A stretch of 19,240 bases of DNA from Rickettsia typhi (lineage in GTDB: Bacteria; Pseudomonadota; Alphaproteobacteria; Rickettsiales; UBA1997), in assembly GCA_945874115.1 (NCBI GenBank), contig CAMCFD010000021.1, forward strand, positions 1 through 19,240, written 5' to 3'. Within the stretch, counting starts at the first letter, position 1. Each line of letters starts with the position of its first letter. The notes under the pieces are model-generated. The model was not told where the DNA came from, made no database searches, and worked only from the letters and a program-made list of their open reading frames with translations. The position numbers and the translations under genes were made by a program. Below, piece by piece: positions 8,557-15,953 of this stretch.

Positions 8557-8584
8557 ATTGTAGCTTTTTTAAAATATTAATCAA
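8557..8584 (-). promoter_or_regulatory. Sigma70-type promoter of the rhodanese gene
   Basis: Read on the minus strand, TTGATT (plus 8579-8584) and TACAAT (plus 8557-8562) are separated by 16 bases. The -10 matches TATAAT at five of six positions. It would start transcription about 30 bases before the ATG at 8518, leaving room for the GAGGA ribosome binding site. It probably drives the rhodanese and perhaps the hydrolase and polA behind it. Prediction by eye only. Confidence 0.5.
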
Positions 8585-8705
8585 GAAAATGATGTTTTTT
8601 GTTGTTAATTGATGAAATTTTAGCTTAAAAGAGTGTTTTTTGGTAAAAATTGTTATAAAACGCTACATTTTTACTCTAAATTAGTGAGAGTCTTTGTAAA
8701 AAATA

Positions 8706-8734
8706 TTGCATTTTTATAAAATATCGTGTATAAT
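8706..8734 (+). promoter_or_regulatory. Sigma70-type promoter of the CNNM/CorC gene
   Basis: TTGCAT (8706-8711), a 17-base spacer and a perfect TATAAT (8729-8734) precede the ATG at 8758. The predicted start of transcription near 8741 leaves a leader of fewer than 20 bases, with only a weak AAGG-like purine run. A small inverted repeat, ACTCT (8673-8677) with AGAGT (8687-8691), lies just upstream and could be an operator or chance. This is one of the two clearest promoters in the window. Confidence 0.65.
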
Positions 8735-8757
8735 GAAGGTTTCCATATAATTTATTT

Positions 8758-10065
8758 ATGTCGATAATAATTACGATTTTATTTCTAATATTTTTAAACG
8801 CCTTCTTCTCTTTGTCAGAAATGGCCATTATTGCGTCGAGAAAACCAATCTTGCGTGAAATGCTTAGGGGAGGGAATCGCGGCGTTGAAAATGTTTTGAA
8901 AATTCTTGAAGATCAAGGTAGATTCCTCTCGGCAATTCAAGTCGGAATCACCGCTGTTGGCACATTGACCGCCGCTTATGGTGGCGCGACCATTGCCGCT
9001 TCTCTTGGCGGCTTGTTAGATAAAATTCCCTTCGTTAGCCCTTATGGACAAAGCATTGCGCTTGTTGTCGTTGTTGTCGTATTAACCTATTTTTCTGTCG
9101 TAATCGGCGAATTAATTCCTAAAAGATTGGCACTTAGAAATCCGGAAATTATTTCAGTTTTTATTGCGCGACCAATGCTGGCGTTTGCTAGCGCGTTTTC
9201 GCCGATCGTCAAATTGCTTGACTTATCAGCTGAAATTATCATGAAGTTTTTCGGAATTTTCGGGAAAAATGAAAGTAAGGTCACTGAAGCCGAATTAAAA
9301 GCCATCATCAACGAAGGCGTTGAAAGTGGCGCAATCGAAAAGTCTGAGCATGAAATGATGCATAGAATTTTTCGCCTTGATAATCGCGATGCCAAGTCGA
9401 TAATGACTCATTCAAGCGAAGTTGCGCTGATTGACATTAATGATTCGATTGAAGAGGTAAGGCGAAAATTTAGCCAAGCTCAACATTCTCGATATCCGGT
9501 GACTGATAAAACTACGCAAAAAATTATCGGAATTGTACAAGTTAAAAATCTTTTTTCTGACTTTATAAGTTCGGGCGAAATTGATATTAAAAAACATTTG
9601 CAAGAAGTTAATTTTATTTCTGAAAACATAAATTGTTTGAAAGTTTTAGAAATGTTTAAAGCCTCGTCAATTAATATGGCTATAGTGATTGACGAATATG
9701 GTGCGATTGAAGGAATTGTTACTGATTCTGACATTTTTGAAGCAATCGTTGGTGTTTTGCCTTCGAATTATGATGAAAATGATGAAATGATGATCAAGAA
9801 AAGAGATGACGGATCGTGGCTTGTCAACGGTTTGACGCCAATTGATGAAATTAATTTAGTGATTGGAATCGAAGAAATTGGCATGACTGAAAAATATGAT
9901 ACGATTGCTGGTTTTGTTCTTGATAATCTTGAAGGAAATGTCGTTGAAAGTGCTAAATTTAATATGTTTGGATATAGTTTTGAAATTGTTGATATGGATA
10001 AAGAAAAGGTTGATAAAATATTAATTTATAATATTGACGATGACAGCAAAGACAGATGTATGTAA
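8758..10065 (+). CDS. HlyC/CorC (CNNM/DUF21) family membrane protein with CBS pair
   Basis: This 435-residue protein has the CNNM transmembrane domain (about 1-185), two CBS repeats (about 210-330) and a C-terminal CorC_HlyC domain (about 340-425). Family landmarks are FFSLSEMAII (16-25), GELIPKRLA (117-125) and the CBS segment SIMTHSSEVALID; the second CBS repeat contains IDEYGAIEGIVTDSD (311-325). CNNM proteins are linked to magnesium export or to divalent cation balance; many bacterial members (YtfL, YhdP, TlyC types) are only loosely characterised. The rickettsial TlyC name refers to related proteins once reported as haemolysins. The gene has its own promoter at 8706-8734 and is followed after 30 bases by yraN, probably in one transcript. 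The domain call is firm; the transported ion is inference. Confidence 0.9.
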   Translation: MSIIITILFLIFLNAFFSLSEMAIIASRKPILREMLRGGNRGVENVLKILEDQGRFLSAIQVGITAVGTLTAAYGGATIAASLGGLLDKIPFVSPYGQSIALVVVVVVLTYFSVVIGELIPKRLALRNPEIISVFIARPMLAFASAFSPIVKLLDLSAEIIMKFFGIFGKNESKVTEAELKAIINEGVESGAIEKSEHEMMHRIFRLDNRDAKSIMTHSSEVALIDINDSIEEVRRKFSQAQHSRYPVTDKTTQKIIGIVQVKNLFSDFISSGEIDIKKHLQEVNFISENINCLKVLEMFKASSINMAIVIDEYGAIEGIVTDSDIFEAIVGVLPSNYDENDEMMIKKRDDGSWLVNGLTPIDEINLVIGIEEIGMTEKYDTIAGFVLDNLEGNVVESAKFNMFGYSFEIVDMDKEKVDKILIYNIDDDSKDRCM

Positions 10066-10095
10066 GCTTTTCATCATAAATTTACACCAAAATTT

Positions 10096-10473
10096 ATGAG
10101 AGAAAACGACATCACGAAAAACCCAAAATCACAGAAAAAAACTTATCAGTTTGGCGTTTCTTGCGAAAATATCGCGCAAAATTTTCTTAAATCTCAGGGA
10201 TACTCAATTTTACAAAATCGCTATAAGACTAAATATGGTGAAGTTGATTTGATTGTGAAAGATTCTAAAACTTTGGTTTTTGTCGAAGTTAAGGCGCGCA
10301 AAAAAGATGAATTAATCGAGGTGATTTTGCGGCAAAAACAAATTGAGAGAATCAAAAATTCGGCGCAATATTTTCTTTCGCAAAACCTGCAATATCAAGA
10401 TTTTGACGTGCGTTTCGATTTTATCTTATTCACAAATTCTTTAATTCCACTTCATCACAAAAACTATTTTTAG
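10096..10473 (+). CDS. yraN: YraN (UPF0102) family nuclease-fold protein
   Basis: This 125-residue protein shows the UPF0102 core: a helix near residues 22-36 (CENIAQNFLKSQGY), then YGEVDLIVKD (47-56) and VFVEVKAR (61-68). E49, D51, E64 and K66 form a PD-(D/E)xK-type nuclease site like that of Holliday-junction resolvases. The biological role of YraN is not established. It often sits beside rsmI or DNA-processing genes; here it follows the CNNM protein gene with a 30-base gap. The N-terminus is slightly longer than in many homologues and rich in Lys, Asn and Gln. A normal-length gene ending in TAG; the family assignment is confident and the activity is inferred. Confidence 0.9.
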   Translation: MRENDITKNPKSQKKTYQFGVSCENIAQNFLKSQGYSILQNRYKTKYGEVDLIVKDSKTLVFVEVKARKKDELIEVILRQKQIERIKNSAQYFLSQNLQYQDFDVRFDFILFTNSLIPLHHKNYF

Positions 10474-10583
10474 AATAATGTTGACTAATGAAAATTTTTT
10501 ATTAAAGTTAATTTATGCAAAGCTAAATTTATTTTAAGAGCCTTTGTTTTGTCGATGATGTCTAATTATTTAAACTAATTTAT

Positions 10584-13500
10584 ATGGTGATTAAGCTTTC
10601 GAAACCGCCTCTTTTTCAAGATGATTCTCAATTAAGAACTTTGACAGAATTTAGCGATGTTTTCAAAGGAGGTTCGGTTGAAAAACATAAGGGGATTGAT
10701 TTTATCGCGAAAAAGGGCGATTCGGTTTTTGTGGCTCACGCGGGAGCGGTGATTAAAGCTGGAAATTTTGGTGATTTAGGAAATGTTGTGGTGGTTAAAG
10801 ACTCTGTAAGTGGCCAATCTACGTTATATAGCAATTTGGCGAGCGTTAATGTTGTTAAAGGTCAAACTTTAACGGTGGGAGAGGCGATTGCGACTGTTGC
10901 TGACTCTGTTTATGAAAGCGGTCCGGTGTTGCATTTCGAGATTTTAGACGAAGCTTTGACGAATTTGGTTGCGCAAAATGCGAATGCGGGCACGATTGGA
11001 ATTGAAGGTGTTGAAGGTGGAAGAGTTGATCCGCGGCCGGTTTTGCGATCGAGTTTTGCGAAATTTACGAGATCGATTCAAGTTGTTAAAAATAACGTTA
11101 AAGTTAATGGCGAGGCGCCAATTGGTGCGGAGAAACTCGGGAATTCATTTTTAATTAACGGTAACGCAAATGTAACCATAAATGCCCAAGACGGAAAAGA
11201 TGTTTTTGCTGTTGAGTTCGACGCAAAATCTAGCGGTAAAGTTGTGATTCAAGATTTAGATTTTGATGGTGTTTTGGTGGTTAACGGAAAACCGATTTTT
11301 GAGGGAAGAAATGCAATTCCTCTGCGCTATGCAAATGGCACGATAGTTGAAGATAGATGGGAAGTTAAGGCTGGCGCGAAGAGTTATCTTTTGGATAAAG
11401 TTGGCAATAATTTAATAATTGCTCAAGAATCAAATGAAGATAATCAAATCGTTATTAATGGATATTTTCAATCTTCAAAAATAAATCCGTTTGGCATAAA
11501 ATTTTATGAGCAAGATTTGGCGTCAAGCGTGTCGACAAATTTTGGAATTGACGCAATGTTTGGAAGTGGCGTATTTCCTACTGCGCGTCGCGATGGAATG
11601 TTTGTTGTGCAAAAAGTGGAAAGCGATGGTTTTTATGTTGCAAGATATAACAATCGCGGCTTTGAAATTTCTAAAGAATTAATCGCGCCAAAAGATAGTT
11701 ATGGTTTCGATCAAAAAATTGTGAATCCTGGTGGTCAAAGCATTATTTTTAGTGACGGAAGAATCGGTTTTTTATATGCGCAAGATAATATTAAGCGTAG
11801 AGCTGATTTTAGGCTAACTTCGGCCTCATCAGATTTGAAAATGGCGATTATTGATTCTGACGGAAAATTATTGACCACAAAAACAATCGCACAACAAACT
11901 TTTACGTCAGAAACTGCGTATAATGGCAATAAATTTATGCCGTCAAATATATTGGTTGACCAAAATAGTGGAGAGGTTTTTTGTTCTTACACCAGAGGCG
12001 GTTCGAAATTTTTTAATGCGCTTTGTGACTCGAGCGTGAATCAAACCGATTTTCAAATTGCTTTGGGAGAAAGGCCTGATGGCAGGAGTTTGTTGTCTGG
12101 TATGAGTTATAATCAAGCAAAATTACCAACCGGACATGAAATTAGCGGCGCTAGCAAATCTTTTGTAATTAAAGCCCCTGTTTTTTCTAAAATTGCTGAT
12201 GGACAAGTTTCGGGTGTTAATATTGATAATGGCGGTGGCTATCATTTTGACGGATTAAGGCCTTATGACTCAATCGATTTGTTTGGAGGAAATAATAAAG
12301 TTTCAATAGAAAATGTCGCTAATTCTGTTTTGATGGTTAACGGTTTTGGTGCTGGATGTAATATTAATTTTCCACTTTTGTCAGCTTCTGATCAAGAAGA
12401 AATTTTGAGTGCGGCAACGATTCATTCGACGCGCGATAATTTTGTCGAGGATTTTTTTGGACTTGGAACCGCTCCGATAAAACCGGGAAAGCCTTTATTA
12501 TCGGTTGCACGAAGAAGAAGGGATTTTTTTGACCAAGAAGAATCTGCTCCACTTTCTGAGCCTGATTATGGCGTTGATAATTATGTGGTTTTGAATCTTC
12601 CTAATAATCAAAAAATAGTTATAGACATCGATCCGCAAATTTTTCTAGACTTGGTTAGAAACAATAATGCGATGACTTTTTTGCCGCCGATTCCTTCTTC
12701 TCCGACTTTGCCAAGTTCTTCTAGTCAGCCGCAGATTTTTAGTTCGCCAACTTATTTGCAATCAAGTTATCCTCCTTTGCCTTCAGCTTCGGCGTCGGCA
12801 TCAGAATCAGGTGTTTCTCCTTCGGTTTTGGCTTCGGCGTCGGGTTATGCTTCTTCTTCGGCTTATGCGTCGTCTTCGGCGGCACCGCAAGCTTCTTCAA
12901 GCTATGATGAATTATTGCCATCGTCATCAGCTTTTTCACCAGATTTGTCAAAGCCTTCTGCCACGCAGCATGGCACTTTAAGCACTGTGCTTGGCCTTTC
13001 TTCGATACTTCCGACGCTTTCTTCTTCTGCGGCCTTATTGGCCTCGTCTTCGTCTAAGTTAATTGCCTCTGCTTCTGCTTCTGCTTCTGCTTTTGCGACG
13101 CCAACGCCAACTGTGAGTCCAACGCCATATAATCCTACGTCACCAACGACGGAAAGTCCTCGGACGACGGAAGATCCGAGCGATAAAACTATGGGTGGTG
13201 GAGAAATAGCCGTTATAGTTTTAGCTTTGCTTGCCACGGCCATTTTTATTATCGGTTGTGTTAAAAGACAAAATGATAGAAGGCGCAGAACTGCTCCGAT
13301 TAACAATGGTGATATGCCTTTGCAGCCGTTTTTGCAAAGAGAAAATCCTGTTGAGGGGGTGCAAGGACAAGTGGGAGATGCTAATCCTAACTTAGAAGGT
13401 GCGTTGGCGGCGGCTGAAACTGCGTTTCGTGCGCCAAGAGCACCAAATCCCCCACGTTTTCTTCCGCCTTTAAGAAGAGGTGATGCGGTGGCTGAAACCG

Positions 13501-13712
13501 CGTTTCAAGGAGGTGTAGATTGGATAAGAAGACGAATTGCTTGGGGTGAGTTGCCGGCGGCGGCGCCTGCACGATCTTTGAAAGAGGATGTTGCTGGTGC
13601 TGCACAACCTGCTGCAAGAGCTCATCCTGCGTCAAGAATGACGCCGGTAAACCTCCCAAAATCTATTCCGCCTTTAAGAATAACGGATGGAGATGGGCAT
13701 GGCAAAATCTAA
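10584..13712 (+). CDS. Large LytM-like, beta-rich, mucin-stalked single-pass membrane protein
   Basis: This 1042-residue mosaic begins with an M23/LytM-like domain (about 15-125). HKGID gives H35 and D39, and LHFEI gives H117, all zinc-ligand positions. The catalytic histidines are replaced by N84 (in YSNLA) and V115, so peptidase activity is doubtful. Residues 185-310 resemble beta-strand modules of large bacterial adhesins and RTX-like proteins (LIIAQ then IVINGYF then FGIKF). Residues 330-480 look propeller-like. Residues 705-865 are a Ser/Ala/Pro/Thr-rich stalk with SASASAS runs, ending in a TPTPTVSPTP stretch. One transmembrane helix (875-893) precedes KRQNDRRRR. The tail (about 905-1042) is Ala/Pro/Arg-rich with a repeated AETAF element. 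No N-terminal signal peptide is visible, and an in-frame stop lies just upstream, so no longer start is available. Adhesin or host-directed protein is inference. Confidence 0.75.
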   Translation: MVIKLSKPPLFQDDSQLRTLTEFSDVFKGGSVEKHKGIDFIAKKGDSVFVAHAGAVIKAGNFGDLGNVVVVKDSVSGQSTLYSNLASVNVVKGQTLTVGEAIATVADSVYESGPVLHFEILDEALTNLVAQNANAGTIGIEGVEGGRVDPRPVLRSSFAKFTRSIQVVKNNVKVNGEAPIGAEKLGNSFLINGNANVTINAQDGKDVFAVEFDAKSSGKVVIQDLDFDGVLVVNGKPIFEGRNAIPLRYANGTIVEDRWEVKAGAKSYLLDKVGNNLIIAQESNEDNQIVINGYFQSSKINPFGIKFYEQDLASSVSTNFGIDAMFGSGVFPTARRDGMFVVQKVESDGFYVARYNNRGFEISKELIAPKDSYGFDQKIVNPGGQSIIFSDGRIGFLYAQDNIKRRADFRLTSASSDLKMAIIDSDGKLLTTKTIAQQTFTSETAYNGNKFMPSNILVDQNSGEVFCSYTRGGSKFFNALCDSSVNQTDFQIALGERPDGRSLLSGMSYNQAKLPTGHEISGASKSFVIKAPVFSKIADGQVSGVNIDNGGGYHFDGLRPYDSIDLFGGNNKVSIENVANSVLMVNGFGAGCNINFPLLSASDQEEILSAATIHSTRDNFVEDFFGLGTAPIKPGKPLLSVARRRRDFFDQEESAPLSEPDYGVDNYVVLNLPNNQKIVIDIDPQIFLDLVRNNNAMTFLPPIPSSPTLPSSSSQPQIFSSPTYLQSSYPPLPSASASASESGVSPSVLASASGYASSSAYASSSAAPQASSSYDELLPSSSAFSPDLSKPSATQHGTLSTVLGLSSILPTLSSSAALLASSSSKLIASASASASAFATPTPTVSPTPYNPTSPTTESPRTTEDPSDKTMGGGEIAVIVLALLATAIFIIGCVKRQNDRRRRTAPINNGDMPLQPFLQRENPVEGVQGQVGDANPNLEGALAAAETAFRAPRAPNPPRFLPPLRRGDAVAETAFQGGVDWIRRRIAWGELPAAAPARSLKEDVAGAAQPAARAHPASRMTPVNLPKSIPPLRITDGDGHGKI
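13065..13094 (+). repeat. Imperfect GCTTCT hexanucleotide tandem repeat
   Basis: Five consecutive six-base units read GCCTCT, GCTTCT, GCTTCT, GCTTCT and GCTTTT. They encode the alternating Ala-Ser run in the stalk of the 1042-residue protein. As the unit is a multiple of three, slippage would change stalk length without breaking the frame. Confidence 0.75.
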
Positions 13713-13774
13713 GGCTATTTTGGATTGTTATATTTTAAGAGATAATTAATTCAAGTTTTAAATCAGAACTAATT

Positions 13775-13828
13775 TAAGAGAGAACTGAGAATCATTTTTT
13801 CTCTTATAATTTTTACGCTCTTTTTTTG
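13775..13828 (+). terminator. Candidate terminator of the 1042-residue protein gene
   Basis: TAAGAGAGAA (13775-13784) can pair with TTTTCTCTTA (13797-13806), with one G-U pair, around a 12-base loop. T-rich sequence follows, including seven T bases at 13821-13827. It lies about 60 bases after the stop. The stem is AT-rich and the T-run is not directly adjacent, so efficiency is uncertain. A second weaker pairing, AAAGCG (13835-13840) with CGCTTT (13858-13863) followed by more T bases, could serve as backup. Confidence 0.4.
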
Positions 13829-13869
13829 TTATTCAAAGCGGCTTTGTTATTTCTGTTCGCTTTTTTGTC

Positions 13870-13889
13870 ATTCCTGCGAAAGCAGGAAT
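13870..13889. repeat. REP-like palindrome with GAAA loop
   Basis: ATTCCTGC (13870-13877), GAAA, then GCAGGAAT (13882-13889) forms a perfect eight-base-pair stem with a stable GNRA-type tetraloop, preceded by GTC. Near-identical elements (GTCATTCC-GCGAAAGC-GGAATC type) occur as dispersed intergenic repeats in many proteobacterial genomes. It lies between convergent gene ends, the usual place for such elements. No T-run follows on either strand, so it is better called a repeat than a terminator. Only one copy was found in this window. Confidence 0.6.
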
Positions 13890-13937
13890 CGTGTTTCTCA
13901 GATAATATGAAAATTATGAGTGGGAAATTTTATAAGC

Positions 13938-14642
13938 CTAAGGAAGTGGAATTACGGGAAAAACTAAATCTTGTTCTTTGCCATCAGAATTAATTGGCGC
14001 GCCGCTGTTTTGTTGTTGCATATAAGCTGGGGGAATATTTTGTGGCGGCTTTTCAGTCAAGGCCGGAATTGGGGCCACGGGCTGAATTATTTGTTGCGTT
14101 GGCTGAGTAACAATTTGCTGTTGATTAAAATTCGCGGCTGGTTGTGTTTGATTTTGCGCAGGATTATTGTTTGACACATCTACGCTACCAACAGCGCCGG
14201 CAGCCGCAGTAATTTGCACCGGTTTTGGATATAAATTATACAAATAATTTGCGTAAGCTGGATCGGTTTTTAATTTTTCTTGGCGCTCTTTTCTAAGTGC
14301 ATCTAATTCTTCTTTCTCCTTTTTATTTTTCTCGTCATATTTTTTCTTATATTCGTCAGCGTCAACGCATTTTTTTTCGTGCCAACATCTGTTTTCTGAG
14401 CAATCGCAGCCAAAAGTTTGAGCTTTGGTGCAAAGCGCAAAATTGTCGAATCTGGCCTCGCAAGAATCAACGCAACCGCTGGCAAATTTGCGCCAATTGC
14501 CGCGATTTTCTTCGCAAATTTTTCGATCGTCAAATGATGTAAAGACACCTTGCGCAAAAGAATTTTGGTGCAAAAAAATCAAGATAATTGAAAACAAGAT
14601 TTTTGCGAAGCCTTGATGGATAAGAAAAATCTTGTTTGTCAT
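13938..14642 (-). CDS. Secreted Cys-rich protein with Gln/Pro-rich tail
   Basis: This 234-residue protein was not recognised as a named family. It starts with a signal peptide (hydrophobic core about 12-24, likely cut after SFA at residue 30). The next domain (about 40-95) has eight cysteines at 43, 57, 61, 71, 79, 81, 86 and 92, enough for four disulfides. A highly charged Lys/Glu helix, probably a coiled coil, spans about 96-126. The rest is a low-complexity Gln/Pro/Asn/Ala tail. This suggests an exported periplasmic or surface protein. Its ATG overlaps the leuB stop by one base (TAATG on the minus strand), indicating translational coupling, although the functions appear unrelated. An eight-cysteine exported domain implies a working periplasmic disulfide system. 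Confidence 0.75.
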   Translation of the reverse strand: MTNKIFLIHQGFAKILFSIILIFLHQNSFAQGVFTSFDDRKICEENRGNWRKFASGCVDSCEARFDNFALCTKAQTFGCDCSENRCWHEKKCVDADEYKKKYDEKNKKEKEELDALRKERQEKLKTDPAYANYLYNLYPKPVQITAAAGAVGSVDVSNNNPAQNQTQPAANFNQQQIVTQPTQQIIQPVAPIPALTEKPPQNIPPAYMQQQNSGAPINSDGKEQDLVFPVIPLP

Positions 14643-15745
14643 TATTTGTAAATTTTTGTAATTTCTTTTAAGATTTCGTCACCCATTTGTGAGCAAGAAA
14701 TTTTTGCCTCGTTTTTAGAAGCGATATCGGCCGTTCTAAGGCCTTTATTTAAAACATTTTCGATTGCTGTTTCAATTATGTCAGCTTCTTTTTTATAGTC
14801 AAAAGAATATCTAAACATCATTGCCAAGCTTGAAATTGTTGCAATCGGGTTTGCGATATTTTTGCCAGCAATATCAGGCGCAGAGCCATGAATTGGTTCA
14901 TATAAAGCATATTGCTTGCCGTTAATTTTTGCGCCAAGTGATGCCGATGGAAGCATGCCTAGAGAGCCAGTCAACATTGACGCCGTGTCTGACAAAATAT
15001 CGCCGAACATGTTGCCCGTAAGCATTACGTCGAATTGTTTTGGGTTTCTAACAAGTTGCATTGACGCATTGTCAACATACATGTGAGAAAGTGCGATTTC
15101 TGGATATTTTTTTGCGCCAATTTCACTGACAACTTCACGCCACATTTCGGTGGTTTCAATCACGTTTGCTTTGTCGATTGAGCAAAGTTTTTTACCGCGT
15201 TTTTTCGCAAGTTCGAAGGCAACAATCGCAATTCTTTCAACTTCGGTCGAAGTGTAAGTCATGGTGTTAAAGCCGCGACGCGTGCCGTCTGGCAAGGTTT
15301 CTACGCCACGAGGTTGGCCAAAATATAAGTCACCAGTTAATTCGCGCACAATCATAATGTCAAGACCTTCAACAACTTCGCGTTTTAAAGTCGAGCTGTC
15401 AACCAGCGCATCAAAAACTTTGGCGGGACGAAGATTCGCGAACAATTCTAATTCTTTTCTAATGCCAAGCAATCCGCGTTCTGGGCGGTGTTTATATTCT
15501 AAGCTTTCCCATTTTAATCCGCCAACCGCGCCAAGTAAAATTGCGTCAGATTTTTTGGCTAAGCTTAAAGTTTCTTCCGGAAATGGCGTTCCAACCGCGT
15601 CATAAGCGCATCCGCCAAGTAGGGCATTTTCGCATTCAAATTTTTTATCGCTATTTTTATCGAAAAAATCAATAATTTTTTTAGCTTGACCAACTACTTC
15701 TGGTCCAATTCCGTCGCCTGCAATCAGTAAAATTTTCTTTGTCAT
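14642..15745 (-). CDS. leuB: 3-isopropylmalate dehydrogenase
   Basis: This 367-residue enzyme oxidises and decarboxylates 3-isopropylmalate in leucine synthesis, using NAD+ and a divalent metal. It starts MTKKILLIAGDGIGPEVV as expected. Substrate-binding arginines lie in R96KELELFANLR106 and MIVREL (R134), with Y141 in the catalytic loop, K192 in DKANV, metal ligands D225 (YVDNASM), D249 and D253 (FGDILSD), and the NAD loop HGSAPDIAGK (286-295). The start at 15745 was chosen over an in-frame ATG at 15784, because the extra 13 residues have no family counterpart. No strong ribosome binding site is seen. The stop overlaps the start of the Cys-rich protein gene. Other leu genes are not in the window, so the pathway's completeness cannot be judged. 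Confidence 0.95.
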   Translation of the reverse strand: MTKKILLIAGDGIGPEVVGQAKKIIDFFDKNSDKKFECENALLGGCAYDAVGTPFPEETLSLAKKSDAILLGAVGGLKWESLEYKHRPERGLLGIRKELELFANLRPAKVFDALVDSSTLKREVVEGLDIMIVRELTGDLYFGQPRGVETLPDGTRRGFNTMTYTSTEVERIAIVAFELAKKRGKKLCSIDKANVIETTEMWREVVSEIGAKKYPEIALSHMYVDNASMQLVRNPKQFDVMLTGNMFGDILSDTASMLTGSLGMLPSASLGAKINGKQYALYEPIHGSAPDIAGKNIANPIATISSLAMMFRYSFDYKKEADIIETAIENVLNKGLRTADIASKNEAKISCSQMGDEILKEITKIYK

Positions 15746-15848
15746 ATTTAAATATTTATTAATGTGTAATTTTAAAACAAACAAGAATTAAAATGAGGAT
15801 TTAAGAATTTGTCCCTAAATAATTCATCACATTTTTTTTGTTAATTTT

Positions 15849-15883
15849 GCTATTTTTCTAATGTAAGTGATTAGAAAAATAGC
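15849..15883. repeat. Perfect 14-bp inverted repeat with 7-base spacer
   Basis: GCTATTTTTCTAAT (15849-15862) is followed by seven bases and its exact reverse complement ATTAGAAAAATAGC (15870-15883). It lies between cyaY (ends at 15954) and leuB (starts at 15745), both on the minus strand, about 104 bases upstream of leuB. It could be an operator, an AT-rich bidirectional terminator or a mobile-repeat remnant. No T-run directly follows the stem on the minus strand, which weakens the terminator reading. Confidence 0.65.
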
Positions 15884-15953
15884 TAAAAATTTCCTAAAAA
15901 TTTATGATTAAATTATTTATGGATAGGTTCTGAGAAAAATTCCCACAAAAAAT

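Noticed and set aside
8519..8757. tRNA or riboswitch in the divergent intergenic region
   Set aside because: No cloverleaf, TTCGA-type T-loop or GC-rich stem is visible; the region is explained by two promoters.
10474..10583. Promoter or small RNA before the 1042-residue protein gene
   Set aside because: TTGACT at 10481 has no -10 at a proper distance, and TTGTTT at 10544 with TATTTA at 10567 is only a weak match; no stable stem was found.
13065..13094. CRISPR or phase-variation repeat
   Set aside because: Units are six bases without spacers, so not CRISPR; the length is a multiple of three, so no on/off frame switching is expected.
12902..13306. 134-codon minus-strand frame with AEAEAEAE run
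   Set aside because: The alternating Ala-Glu run is just the complement of the Ser-Ala repeat codons of the stalk; no start signal or family match.
15746..15784. N-terminal extension of leuB to an upstream ATG
   Set aside because: The 13 added residues have no counterpart in the family, and the conserved N-terminus begins at the 15745 start.
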